From contig NZ_CP051680.1 of the NCBI RefSeq assembly GCF_012849095.1, forward strand, positions 434,001 to 498,000: DNA of 64,000 nt, in the 5' to 3' direction. Shown here one piece after another: positions 8,237 through 16,128 of this stretch. The stretch comes from Cohnella herbarum (lineage in GTDB: Bacteria > Bacillota > Bacilli > Paenibacillales > Paenibacillaceae). Numbering within the stretch: the first letter of the stretch is position 1; each line of letters starts with the position of its first letter. The position numbers were made by a program, and so were the translations under genes. The notes beneath the pieces were generated by a model that worked only from the letters and a program-made list of their open reading frames with translations, made no database searches and was not told the DNA's origin.

Positions 8237-10051
8237 ATGACTCGATTTAAAAGAACTCCGCTAGCGGATAACCTGGTGGATTTGGTAGCGACGGGCAGAG
8301 GAAATAAGACGGCGACGTTGGCGATTACGAACGGCAAGCTGGTGAACGTCTGTTCGGGGGAAATCTTGCCTGGAATGAGCGTTGGCATTCAAGGATCCCG
8401 GATCGCCTATGTGGGCAGAGACGTTTCGCATATGATCGGAGCGGAGACGAAGGTCGTGGACGCGGGCGGCAAATATATCGCTCCGGGGTTGTTGGACGGA
8501 CATTGCCATATCGAGAGCACGCAGCTGACCGTGACGGAATTTTCCCGAGCGGTATTGCCGCTGGGCACGACCGGAGGTTTCTTCGATCCGCACGAGATGG
8601 CGAACGTATTCGGAATCGAAGGAATCCGCCTGATGTTGGAGGAAGCTCGCGGTACTCCGCTGGCCGCTTATTTGCAAGTCGCGTCATGCGTACCCGCGGC
8701 GGGACCTGCATTCGAAACGACGGGAGCCTCGATCGGTCCGGAGGAAGTGGCGGAAGCTTTTGCGTGGGGACAAGACATGATCGCGCTCGGCGAAGTCATG
8801 AATTTCCCGGGAGTCGTAAACGGCGACGATAATATGATGGGAATATTGCAAGCGACGTTAGCCGCGGGCAAAATAGCGGACGGACACTTTACGTGGTCCG
8901 CGAACGATTGGAGGCTGCCGGTCTATGCGGCTGCCGGCATTACGGGCGACCACGAATGCGTGACGCCCGAAGACGTTATCGAGCGCGTTCGTCTCGGAAT
9001 GTACGCGAAGATGCGACGGGGCTCCGCTTGGCACGATGTGGCGGGGACGGTCAAGGCCCATACGGAATACGGCCTCGATACCCGGCGGATGATGCTCGTC
9101 ACCGACGATCGAAGCTCGGAATCTCTTCGCTCGGAGGGACATATGGATTTCGTCGTGCGCGATGCGATCCGCCAAGGGGTGAAGCCGATTACGGCTTTCC
9201 AGATGGCGACGTTGAATACCGCCGAGAGATTCGGCGTGGCGAGGGACGTCGGTTCCATCTCTCCCGGCAACTATGCCGATATCATCCTGCTCGACGGCAA
9301 CCTTGCGGACGTGAACGTGGTGATGACTATTGCGGCGGGGACGGTCGTCGCCGAGAATGGTAGGATGATTACCGAGTTGCCTGCTTACGAGTATCCGCAA
9401 CAGGTCATGAATTCGATTCATTTGACCGCGGACTTATCCGCAGAGCGGTTTGTCGTGGAAGCTCCGATCCGGGAAGGTTCGGCTAACGTTCGCGTCATCG
9501 GCGTCATCGAGAACCACGTGGAAACGACGGAAGAAATCGTAAACGTGCCGGTCAAGGATTCGCGGGTCGTATTGGAAGAGGGCAGCGGCTTGTGTAAAAT
9601 TGCCGTATTCGAGAGGCACCATGGGACGGGGAACAGTTCGATCGGCTTATTGGCGAATGTCGGGTTTACGATGCCTGCCGCTCTTGCGATGACAGTCGCC
9701 CATGATAGCCATAATCTAGTGGTCATCGGCAATTCCGACGAGTTGATGGCGAAGGCCGCCAACGAGGTCATCGCGATGCAAGGAGGCGTTGCCGTCGTAA
9801 CGGAAGGGAACGCGACGTTATTCCCTCTGCGGATTGCCGGATTGATGTCGGCGGAGCCTTACGAGATCGCGGCGGAGCAATCCGCGGCGATTAGCCGCGC
9901 GCTCGTCGAAGCGGGATGCGAGCTCAATTACGCCTTCATGACTTTGTCCTTGCTAGCGTTAGTCGTCATTCCGACGCTGCGGATTTCAGACAAAGGCCTC
10001 GTACGCATATCTTCGGAAGGCATTCAACTCGTTCCGTTATTTTGCGACTGA
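8237..10051 (+). CDS. Adenine-deaminase-family amidohydrolase
   Basis: 604 aa. I choose ATG 8237, 6 nt after GGAAGGGGA; 8231 is the alternative. The metal-binding amidohydrolase core shows GLLDGHCHIEST (~90), DPHEMANVFG, LGEVMNFPGV, DGHFTWSANDW, GDHE and VTDDRSSE (~300). The C-terminal half has the adenine deaminase domain (RHHGTGNSSIGLL, VAHDSHNLVVIGNS). Adenine deaminase (Ade) converts adenine to hypoxanthine. Here the usual H-A-P-G after the DGH motif is replaced by H-F-T-W, so the substrate may differ. I leave the symbol empty for that reason. Confidence 0.82.
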   Translation: MTRFKRTPLADNLVDLVATGRGNKTATLAITNGKLVNVCSGEILPGMSVGIQGSRIAYVGRDVSHMIGAETKVVDAGGKYIAPGLLDGHCHIESTQLTVTEFSRAVLPLGTTGGFFDPHEMANVFGIEGIRLMLEEARGTPLAAYLQVASCVPAAGPAFETTGASIGPEEVAEAFAWGQDMIALGEVMNFPGVVNGDDNMMGILQATLAAGKIADGHFTWSANDWRLPVYAAAGITGDHECVTPEDVIERVRLGMYAKMRRGSAWHDVAGTVKAHTEYGLDTRRMMLVTDDRSSESLRSEGHMDFVVRDAIRQGVKPITAFQMATLNTAERFGVARDVGSISPGNYADIILLDGNLADVNVVMTIAAGTVVAENGRMITELPAYEYPQQVMNSIHLTADLSAERFVVEAPIREGSANVRVIGVIENHVETTEEIVNVPVKDSRVVLEEGSGLCKIAVFERHHGTGNSSIGLLANVGFTMPAALAMTVAHDSHNLVVIGNSDELMAKAANEVIAMQGGVAVVTEGNATLFPLRIAGLMSAEPYEIAAEQSAAISRALVEAGCELNYAFMTLSLLALVVIPTLRISDKGLVRISSEGIQLVPLFCD

Positions 10052-10102
10052 TTCTGTCAATGGGCGGGAGTTAGTTAATTGGAAAATCGATGGTTTGGCG
10101 GG

Positions 10103-10134
10103 AACTCTCCAAGAATCTTGGGGAGTTTTCTTGT
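10103..10134 (+). terminator. Intrinsic terminator after the amidohydrolase gene
   Basis: AACTCTCCAAGA (10103-10114) pairs with TCTTGGGGAGTT (10116-10127), with one G-T wobble and a tight loop. TTTCTTGTTG follows. Confidence 0.75.
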
Positions 10135-10218
10135 TGTGAGGGGGAGAGAGCCGCATGATTGGATGCAGTAACTCAAAGCGCACTGAAAGTACCTTGCCGC
10201 CGCCGAACGGTCGGATAC

Positions 10219-10268
10219 GGCAACGTCAATTTCTACCGCACCGGCTGCGATTTGAAATTGACGTTGCC
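10219..10268. repeat. 15-bp perfect inverted repeat overlapping the gntR -35 box
   Basis: The arms at 10219-10233 and 10254-10268 are perfectly complementary (GGCAACGTCAATTTC and its reverse complement), separated by 20 nt. The right arm contains the TTGACG -35 element. It could be an operator or an RNA hairpin from an upstream transcript. Confidence 0.7.
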
Positions 10269-10286
10269 TAACCCGCTTGCTATAAT
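10258..10286 (+). promoter_or_regulatory. Strong SigA promoter of gntR
   Basis: TTGACG (10258-10263), a 17-nt spacer, then TATAAT (10281-10286). The predicted start of transcription is near 10293, inside the first palindrome of the downstream array. Confidence 0.85.
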
Positions 10287-10290
10287 TTCT

Positions 10291-10324
10291 TTATCGATAA
10301 TATTATCGATAATCGTATCGATAA
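10291..10324. promoter_or_regulatory. Three phased TATCGATA palindromes, likely GntR operator
   Basis: TTATCGATAA occurs at 10291-10300 and 10303-10312, and TATCGATA at 10316-10323. The centres are exactly 12 bp apart. The array covers the predicted +1 and early transcribed region, ahead of a FadR-type regulator, which suggests autorepression by this protein. Confidence 0.7.
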
Positions 10325-10354
10325 AGTTGGAGGCGGATTTCCATTCCATTTCGC

Positions 10355-11020
10355 TTGGACGAACGAGGCAATTCATTAAGCGAACAAGTGTATCTTGCCC
10401 TGAGAGAGTCGATCGTAAAAGGCGAGTTTTATCCGGGATTCAGGTTGCTCGTCTTGGATATCGCCAATGCCCTCAAGATCAGTCAAGCGCCCGTAAGGGA
10501 AGCGATGGAGCGGCTGAAGCAGGAAGGGTTATTGGATAGCAAACATAATAAGGGATCATTCGTATCCGAGATCAAGCAGGATGAGTTGGAAGAGTTGTAC
10601 GAGCTTCGGGAGTTGATCGAGTGGAACGCGATTAAGCGCTCGATTCCGTTGCTTGAGCCGGCGGATTATGACCAGTTGAACGAAATTTGCGAAAAGATGA
10701 TCTACGCGGCCGGTCAGGACGATCTGTTCAAATTCATTGAATTGGACATGGACTTCCATGGATTTTTCTTCGCTAAGTCCGGCAACCGATCGATCATGAG
10801 ACTGTGGGATCAGATCACCGTGAAGATGAAGAGGTTTCTGGCGATCACGAACAAGATTTATTTTCCGAATCTGATTTCCATCGCGGAAAGCCATCTGCCC
10901 CTCATCGAAGTGTTAAAAACGGGAGACGAAATCCTAATCGAGCAAAAGTTTATTAGGCATATGAACGAAGTCTGGTGGCGGATGAACAATAAGAAAGAGG
11001 ATACACAAGCCGGGAGGTAA
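10355..11020 (+). CDS. GntR family regulator, FadR/FCD subfamily
   Basis: 221 aa from TTG 10355. The winged helix occupies ~5-70 (LSEQVYLALRESIVKGEF, QAPVREAMERLKQEGLL). The FCD domain (~80-210) keeps the likely metal ligands in LDMDFHGFF, ESHLPLIE and FIRHMNEV. Such regulators usually sense sugar acids or carboxylates. The best-placed codon after GGAGG (10329-10333) is an ATT at 10343, which would add IPFR before LDER; TTG 10355 is 21 nt from that site. KDG kinase follows after 7 nt, so the protein probably controls kdgK-kdgA and itself through the palindromes upstream. Confidence 0.9.
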   Translation: MDERGNSLSEQVYLALRESIVKGEFYPGFRLLVLDIANALKISQAPVREAMERLKQEGLLDSKHNKGSFVSEIKQDELEELYELRELIEWNAIKRSIPLLEPADYDQLNEICEKMIYAAGQDDLFKFIELDMDFHGFFFAKSGNRSIMRLWDQITVKMKRFLAITNKIYFPNLISIAESHLPLIEVLKTGDEILIEQKFIRHMNEVWWRMNNKKEDTQAGR

Positions 11021-11027
11021 CGGAAAT

Positions 11028-12005
11028 ATGGCGCAAAGTATGGCAGAGGAGCAATCGGCTTTCCACCCGGAGGTCGTCACGTTCGGCGAAACGATGGCAT
11101 TGTTATTAGGAGGCTCGAAGGGGATCGAGTACGGCGGAAGTCTGGAAAAATCGTTCGGAGGAGCGGAAAGCAACGTAGCGATCGGTCTTTCGAGACTCGG
11201 GCATCGCGTTGGCTGGTTCGGCATTCTGGGGAATGATCCTCTAGGCAGGATGATTCTGAAAAAAATCCGCGGAGAAGGCGTCGATGTCTCGGGAGCGCGC
11301 GTTAGCAATGAGGCTCCAACCGGACTCATGCTGCGCGAGCAATTATCGGGAAAAACATCGGTTTACTATTATCGGAAAAATTCGGCGGCAAGCACGATGT
11401 TACCTGAACATCTGGATGCGAGCTACATTTCTAAAGCCAAACTGCTTCATATCACCGGGATAACTCCGGCTTTAAGCGCGAGCTGTCGCGAGACGATGCT
11501 GGAAGCGATAAAAATCGCCAGATCGAACGGCGTCAAAATCGTTTTCGATCCTAACCTGCGGTTAAAGCTATGGCCGTTGGGAGAGGCGAGAAACGTGCTG
11601 CTGCAACTGGCGGAAGAGGCCGATTATTTCCTTCCGGGGCTCGACGAGTTGAAGTTGTTGTACGATACGGACGACTTCGACGAGATCGTTGATCGTCTGA
11701 GACAACTGCGCGCCGTATCGATCGTCAAAGGCGGAGACGATGAGACGTATCTCGTCGACAAGGATCAAGTAACGGCGGTTCCTTATTTCAAAGTAAAACA
11801 CGTCGTGGATTCGATTGGTGCGGGGGATGGCTTCTGCGCGGGCTTTATTTCGGGACTTCTGCGCGAATACGAGCTCGTCGAAGCCGTTCGGTTAGGCAAT
11901 CTAGTAGGTTCTCTCGTCGTTCAAATGGAAGGCGATTGGGAAGGGCTGCCTACGGAAGCCGATGTGAATGCCATCCTTAACAACCAAGCGCATGTTGAAA
12001 GATAG
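11028..12005 (+). CDS. kdgK: 2-keto-3-deoxygluconate kinase (PfkB family)
   Basis: 325 aa, start ATG 11028 after GGGAGGTAA. PfkB ribokinase-fold motifs are present: GGAESNVAIGLSRLG (~45), FDPNLRLKLW (~180) and DSIGAGDGFCAGF (~261-273), with D267 as catalytic base. It would phosphorylate 2-keto-3-deoxygluconate to KDPG in the cytoplasm. The assignment rests on family plus context: the next gene is the KDPG aldolase that uses its product. Other PfkB sugar kinases cannot be excluded by sequence alone. Confidence 0.85.
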   Translation: MAQSMAEEQSAFHPEVVTFGETMALLLGGSKGIEYGGSLEKSFGGAESNVAIGLSRLGHRVGWFGILGNDPLGRMILKKIRGEGVDVSGARVSNEAPTGLMLREQLSGKTSVYYYRKNSAASTMLPEHLDASYISKAKLLHITGITPALSASCRETMLEAIKIARSNGVKIVFDPNLRLKLWPLGEARNVLLQLAEEADYFLPGLDELKLLYDTDDFDEIVDRLRQLRAVSIVKGGDDETYLVDKDQVTAVPYFKVKHVVDSIGAGDGFCAGFISGLLREYELVEAVRLGNLVGSLVVQMEGDWEGLPTEADVNAILNNQAHVER

Positions 12006-12040
12006 ATAACATTCATATGATCTCGGAGGGAATAGAAATC

Positions 12041-12697
12041 ATGAAAAAATTAAAATTGATTCAAAGTATCGTCGACAATGGAGTCGTAGCGGTATTACGC
12101 GGCAAAGACGCGAACGAAGTATACGAAATGGCGGAGCAAGCGATCGCCGGCGGAATTAAAGTGATCGAAGTAACGATGACGGTACCCTCGGCGTTAACGG
12201 CCATCGAGAAGTTAGCCGCCAAATATTCCAGCACAACGAACGATCCAAGCAAATTCGCGATTATCGGCGTTGGAACGGTACTTGACCCGGAGACGGCGCG
12301 CGCCGCTATCTTGAGCGGTTCCGAATTCGTCGTCGGACCTGCGCTTAATCCAGCCACGATTACATTGTGCAACCGTTATCGGGTGCCCGTAATGCCCGGG
12401 GTCATGACGATCAAGGAAATTCAGGAGGCTCTCGAGCTAGGCGTGGACGTCGTTAAGTTGTTCCCGGGCAGCTCGCCTTCCATGATCAAATCGATCAAAG
12501 GTCCGTTGCCGCAAGCGAATATTATGCCTACGGGCGGGGTGACGCTCGATAATCTAGGCGAATGGATCGCCGCTGGAGCGGTGGCCGTCGGCATCGGCTC
12601 CGATCTTACGACCGAAGCGGTGAAGCAAGGAGACCTAAGTCTCGTCGCGAAGCGCGCTGCCCAGTATATCCAAGCTTTCCAAGCAGCGAAGAAATAA
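12041..12697 (+). CDS. eda: KDPG/KHG aldolase (2-dehydro-3-deoxyphosphogluconate aldolase)
   Basis: 218 aa from ATG 12041 (GGAGG at 12025-12029); the in-frame ATG 12017 lacks a site. This is a class I aldolase: VVAVLRG at the start, IEVTMT with E43, GVGTVLD, VVKLFPGS with the Schiff-base lysine K139, and MPTGGV near the phosphate site. It splits KDPG into pyruvate and glyceraldehyde-3-phosphate, finishing the pathway opened by the kinase 36 nt upstream. A terminator follows. No uronate isomerase or mannonate dehydratase is encoded nearby, so KDG must be made elsewhere or by another route. Confidence 0.92.
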   Translation: MKKLKLIQSIVDNGVVAVLRGKDANEVYEMAEQAIAGGIKVIEVTMTVPSALTAIEKLAAKYSSTTNDPSKFAIIGVGTVLDPETARAAILSGSEFVVGPALNPATITLCNRYRVPVMPGVMTIKEIQEALELGVDVVKLFPGSSPSMIKSIKGPLPQANIMPTGGVTLDNLGEWIAAGAVAVGIGSDLTTEAVKQGDLSLVAKRAAQYIQAFQAAKK

Positions 12698-12717
12698 TAG
12701 GACATTAACAATATTTC

Positions 12718-12752
12718 AAGGGACCATAACGATTCATGTTAGGGTCCCTTTT
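12718..12752 (+). terminator. Intrinsic terminator after eda
   Basis: AAGGGACC (12718-12725) pairs with GGTCCCTT (12743-12750), with an inner AAC/GTT pairing, followed by TTTC. The 237-nt gap to the next gene otherwise shows nothing clear beyond its start region. Confidence 0.8.
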
Positions 12753-12934
12753 CGTATCAGTTCGGCAGGGATAAGATTACCCTTCATATCGTAAGCTTCG
12801 ATTTTATTGACTTTCAAAGGCCGATAGAGGTAAAAATAGTAGAACAAATGTAAGATGCGACGGATTTCTTGCCCCCTCCACGCTCTCTTATACTGTAAGC
12901 AGGCCATAAATAAACAGGCGAAGGGGAAATTGAA

Positions 12935-14254
12935 TTGAGAAGAATCGGGCAACTGGCACTTGTATGTAGCATCGTTCTATCGGTCTTGGCGGGATGCGGA
13001 TCGAACAACGGGAATGGCACCGAGGCTTCCGGTACGCCAGGCGCTTCCGGCGCTTCCTCCGCGGCTCCTTCCAAAGAAGCAACCGGCAAGAAGCAAAGCT
13101 TAGTCGTGTGGACGCTGCAACAAGCGGATACGAACATTCAAGAGGCGCAAGAAAACGCGGCGAAATCCTTCGAAGAAAAATTCAACGCGGAAGTTCAAAT
13201 TACGGCTTTCCCTTACGATCAATTGAAGAGCAAGCTGCTTCCCGCCGTGGCGGGAGGAGAAGGTCCGGACATTCTGTTGCTAGACCAAGTATGGGTCGCC
13301 CAATACGCGGCGGCGAAGTACATCGTGCCCCTGGACGACTACTTAGGAAAGTCGGAAGTGAAGGCTGAAGATTATTTCGACGGGGCATGGGGCGCGGGTT
13401 CGTTCCAGAACAACGTCTATGCGGTTCCGTTCGACGTAGGAGTATGGGGAGTTCTCTACTACAACAAAGATATGTTTAAAGCGGCCGGTCTTGATCCCGA
13501 GAAACCGCCCGTAACCTGGGAAGAGTTCCTCAAGTACGGCGAGCAACTGACGAAGGACGGCAAATACGGCGCGTCCAACTGGGCTGGAAGCAGCGAATCC
13601 GTGCAATGTCTGGTGGATGCGTTTACGGTTGCGGCCGGCGGTAAATTGCTGGACGAGTCCGGCAAGAAAATTCTGATCAACGAAGAGCCCGGCGTGAAAG
13701 CTCTGCAATTCTGGGCGGACATCAGCAAGATTAGTCCTCCGGGAAGCGTCGGCAAGAACGAGGAAGATGCGATGACGCTGTTCACGAGCGGTCAAACCGC
13801 GATGACGATGTACGGGGAATGGGGTCAAGACACGATCAAGACGAGAGCTCCGAACATGAACTACGGAGTCGCGAACTTGCCGAAGCCTGAAGGCGGACAG
13901 TCGATCGGGACTTTCGGGGGCTTTAACCTCGCGATCAACGCAAACTCGAGCAACAAGGATCTGGCATGGGAATTCATTCAGTATTCGACCAACTACGACA
14001 ATCAGAAGAACATCACGATGTTGACGCCCGCGAACAAGAAAGCGGCGAAAGAATATTTGGATCAGAAGCGCCAATTTCCGGACGTCATCTACCAGCAACT
14101 GACGACGGCTACCTACCGTCCGAACGTAGCGAACTACCCGGCGATCGCCGAGTTGCAGCTGCAAGCGACGCAGAAGGTCATGACGGGTAACATGAGCGCT
14201 AAAGACGCGCTGCAAGAAGCCGCGGACAAAATCAACGGGCTTCTGAACAAATAA
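12935..14254 (+). CDS. ABC sugar importer, substrate-binding lipoprotein (family 1)
   Basis: 439 aa, TTG start 8 nt after AAGGGG. A lipoprotein signal with the LAGC lipobox (~22-25) is followed by a Ser/Gly/Ala-rich linker and then the family 1 extracellular binding fold (LVVWTLQQADTN, GPDILLLDQVWVAQYAA, VPFDVGVWGVLYYNKDMF, TAMTMYGEWG). It captures oligosaccharides at the membrane for the permeases at 14370 and 15257. A large stem-loop follows, as often seen where the binding protein must be made in excess of the permeases. Confidence 0.93.
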   Translation: MRRIGQLALVCSIVLSVLAGCGSNNGNGTEASGTPGASGASSAAPSKEATGKKQSLVVWTLQQADTNIQEAQENAAKSFEEKFNAEVQITAFPYDQLKSKLLPAVAGGEGPDILLLDQVWVAQYAAAKYIVPLDDYLGKSEVKAEDYFDGAWGAGSFQNNVYAVPFDVGVWGVLYYNKDMFKAAGLDPEKPPVTWEEFLKYGEQLTKDGKYGASNWAGSSESVQCLVDAFTVAAGGKLLDESGKKILINEEPGVKALQFWADISKISPPGSVGKNEEDAMTLFTSGQTAMTMYGEWGQDTIKTRAPNMNYGVANLPKPEGGQSIGTFGGFNLAINANSSNKDLAWEFIQYSTNYDNQKNITMLTPANKKAAKEYLDQKRQFPDVIYQQLTTATYRPNVANYPAIAELQLQATQKVMTGNMSAKDALQEAADKINGLLNK

Positions 14255-14284
14255 AGGTCGTCTAGATTCAAAGCAATGCGACAC

Positions 14285-14335
14285 AAAGAAGGCGCTGCCA
14301 CGGATACGCCTAGTTTCTCGCGCAGCGTCTTCTTT
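14285..14335 (+). terminator. Stem-loop between binding protein and permease genes
   Basis: AAAGAAGGCGCTGC (14285-14298) pairs with GCAGCGTCTTCTTT (14322-14335), one wobble, with a 23-nt loop; CTTATTC follows. It is a probable partial terminator or mRNA stabiliser of the upstream lipoprotein transcript. Confidence 0.7.
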
Positions 14336-14369
14336 CTTATTCAAGGACGGAATTAACGGGAGTGAAGAC

Positions 14370-15245
14370 ATGAAGACACGCTCGACGTTGTTGGGATATT
14401 TGTTGATAGGACCATCGGTATTGTTGTTGCTCGTACTTTTATTTATTCCGTTGATGTATTCGCTTCAAATCTCGTTACAGGATACGGATCTCTCCCATGG
14501 GGCGCCGAGATGGATCGGTTTATCCGGTTACGTCGATATGTTCAAGAACGGCGAGCTCTTGAAGATAGGCAAGCATTCTATCGTATGGACGGCTTGCGTC
14601 GCTTTTTTCCAAGTTGCAATCGGCCTTGGCGCGGCATTGTTGCTTAACCGCAAATTTCCGCTCAGATGGTTGGTACGCGTGCTCGTGTTGCTTCCATGGG
14701 TTTTGCCGGGCGTCATCGCCGCGTTGACTTGGAGATTGGTGTACGATTCGCAGTTCGGATTTCTCAATTCGTTGATCGCGAAGCTGGGCTTCGGACAACA
14801 TGCGACGGATTGGCTAGGAACTCCGGGGCTGGCGATGTTCTCCGTTATTCTGGCCGCAATATGGAAAGGGTTCCCGTTCGCCATGTTGATGTTGCTGGCC
14901 GCGCTGCAGAGCGTTCCGCACGATCAGTACGAAGCATCGAAAATCGATGGAGCGGACGGATTGAGACAATTTTTCCACATTACGCTTCCCTCGATCTCCG
15001 GCGTATTGAAGACGGTCATCATGCTCGTCTCGATCTGGACGTTTAATTATTTCGAGATGATCTACGTCTTGACCGGCGGGGGACCGATTCGTTCGACGCA
15101 TATCGCTCCTACTTACATCTACGAGTTGAGTTTCGGCCACTTTAACTTCGGCGAAGCTTCGCGCGTATCCGTCGTCAGCTTTATCTTTATTTTCCTGATC
15201 AGCTTAATACTCATCCGGCAAATGCACAAGAATGAAAGAAATTGA
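14370..15245 (+). CDS. ABC sugar transporter permease (MalF/UgpA type)
   Basis: 291 aa with six predicted membrane segments. The first is LLGYLLIGPSVLLLLVLLFIP. The EAA loop YEASKIDGADGLRQFFHITLPS (~190-210) contacts the ATPase. The start ATG is preceded by GGGAGTG. It pairs with the second permease, whose gene starts 11 nt after this stop. No ATPase gene is present, which is normal for Paenibacillus sugar importers that share one. Confidence 0.93.
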   Translation: MKTRSTLLGYLLIGPSVLLLLVLLFIPLMYSLQISLQDTDLSHGAPRWIGLSGYVDMFKNGELLKIGKHSIVWTACVAFFQVAIGLGAALLLNRKFPLRWLVRVLVLLPWVLPGVIAALTWRLVYDSQFGFLNSLIAKLGFGQHATDWLGTPGLAMFSVILAAIWKGFPFAMLMLLAALQSVPHDQYEASKIDGADGLRQFFHITLPSISGVLKTVIMLVSIWTFNYFEMIYVLTGGGPIRSTHIAPTYIYELSFGHFNFGEASRVSVVSFIFIFLISLILIRQMHKNERN

Positions 15246-15256
15246 GGGATATCGAT

Positions 15257-16090
15257 ATGATGATTAAGCGTATGGGCTCTCGGATTATGTTCGCCGTCGG
15301 AATCGCGGCGCTGCTGTTCTTCTCTTTGTTTCCGTTCATGCAGATGCTTTCGACTTCCTTGAAGTCGTCCGACCAGTTGTTCACGATCCCGCCCGTCTGG
15401 ATTCCGAAGGACATTACGCTGTCCAACTTCGCCGCGGCTTTGCGGCATCAACAGTTCGCCGATTACTTCTTGAACAGCTTGTTCGTTTCCGTCGTTACCT
15501 GCGTATTGGTCATCATCGTGTCGGTGCTGGCGGCTTACAGCTTTACCCGGTTGGAATTCCCGGGAAGGAAATTTTTCCTGAACGTCATCTTGGTTAGCCA
15601 GATGTTCTGCATTAGCGCCATCGTTATTCCTTTGTACAAAATCGTAAGCTCGCTCGGGTTATTGAATTCCTATCCCGGACTCATTCTGGCTTACATGGCG
15701 TTCACCGTACCCGTGGCTGTTTGGCTGCTCCGCAGCTTTATGTTGAATATACCGATCGATATGGAAGAGTCGGCCATGATGGAAGGCGCCTCGAAGCTGC
15801 AGGCATTCATTAAAGTAATCGTGCCTATCTTAAGGCCGGGGATCGGAGCGACCGCCGCATACGTCTTCTTGATTACGTGGCAAGAGTTTTTGTTCTCGCT
15901 CGTGTTCATGACGGATCCGTCCAAGAGAACGCTGCCGATCGGCATAATGGATTTCAAAGGACAGTACGAGACGAATTGGGGAACGATGATGGCGGCTTCG
16001 ATTCTGATCTCGATTCCGGTGTTCATTTTGTTCCTCGTCATTCAGCGGCAACTGATTTCGGGATTGACGGAAGGGGCTACAAAAGGTTAA
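15257..16090 (+). CDS. ABC sugar transporter permease (MalG/UgpE type)
   Basis: 277 aa from ATG 15257 (GAGGGAT at 15244-15250); the in-frame TTG 15242 overlaps the previous stop. It has six membrane segments, the MalG-type periplasmic start LSTSLKSSDQLF and the EAA motif MEESAMMEGASKLQAFIKVIVP. It is the second half of the permease pair. The histidine kinase gene follows after 38 nt in the same direction. Confidence 0.93.
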   Translation: MMIKRMGSRIMFAVGIAALLFFSLFPFMQMLSTSLKSSDQLFTIPPVWIPKDITLSNFAAALRHQQFADYFLNSLFVSVVTCVLVIIVSVLAAYSFTRLEFPGRKFFLNVILVSQMFCISAIVIPLYKIVSSLGLLNSYPGLILAYMAFTVPVAVWLLRSFMLNIPIDMEESAMMEGASKLQAFIKVIVPILRPGIGATAAYVFLITWQEFLFSLVFMTDPSKRTLPIGIMDFKGQYETNWGTMMAASILISIPVFILFLVIQRQLISGLTEGATKG

Positions 16091-16128
16091 ATACTCAGTA
16101 TGCACGCAAACAAAGGAGCTCTTACGCC

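Noticed and set aside
13343..14371. 342-codon open frame antisense to the binding-protein gene
   Set aside because: It is a shadow of the 12935 lipoprotein gene, with composition typical of antisense frames in this GC range.
15877..16128. N-terminal extension of the first histidine kinase
   Set aside because: The frame is open upstream but lies inside the permease gene; the ribosome site and membrane helix place the start at 16129.
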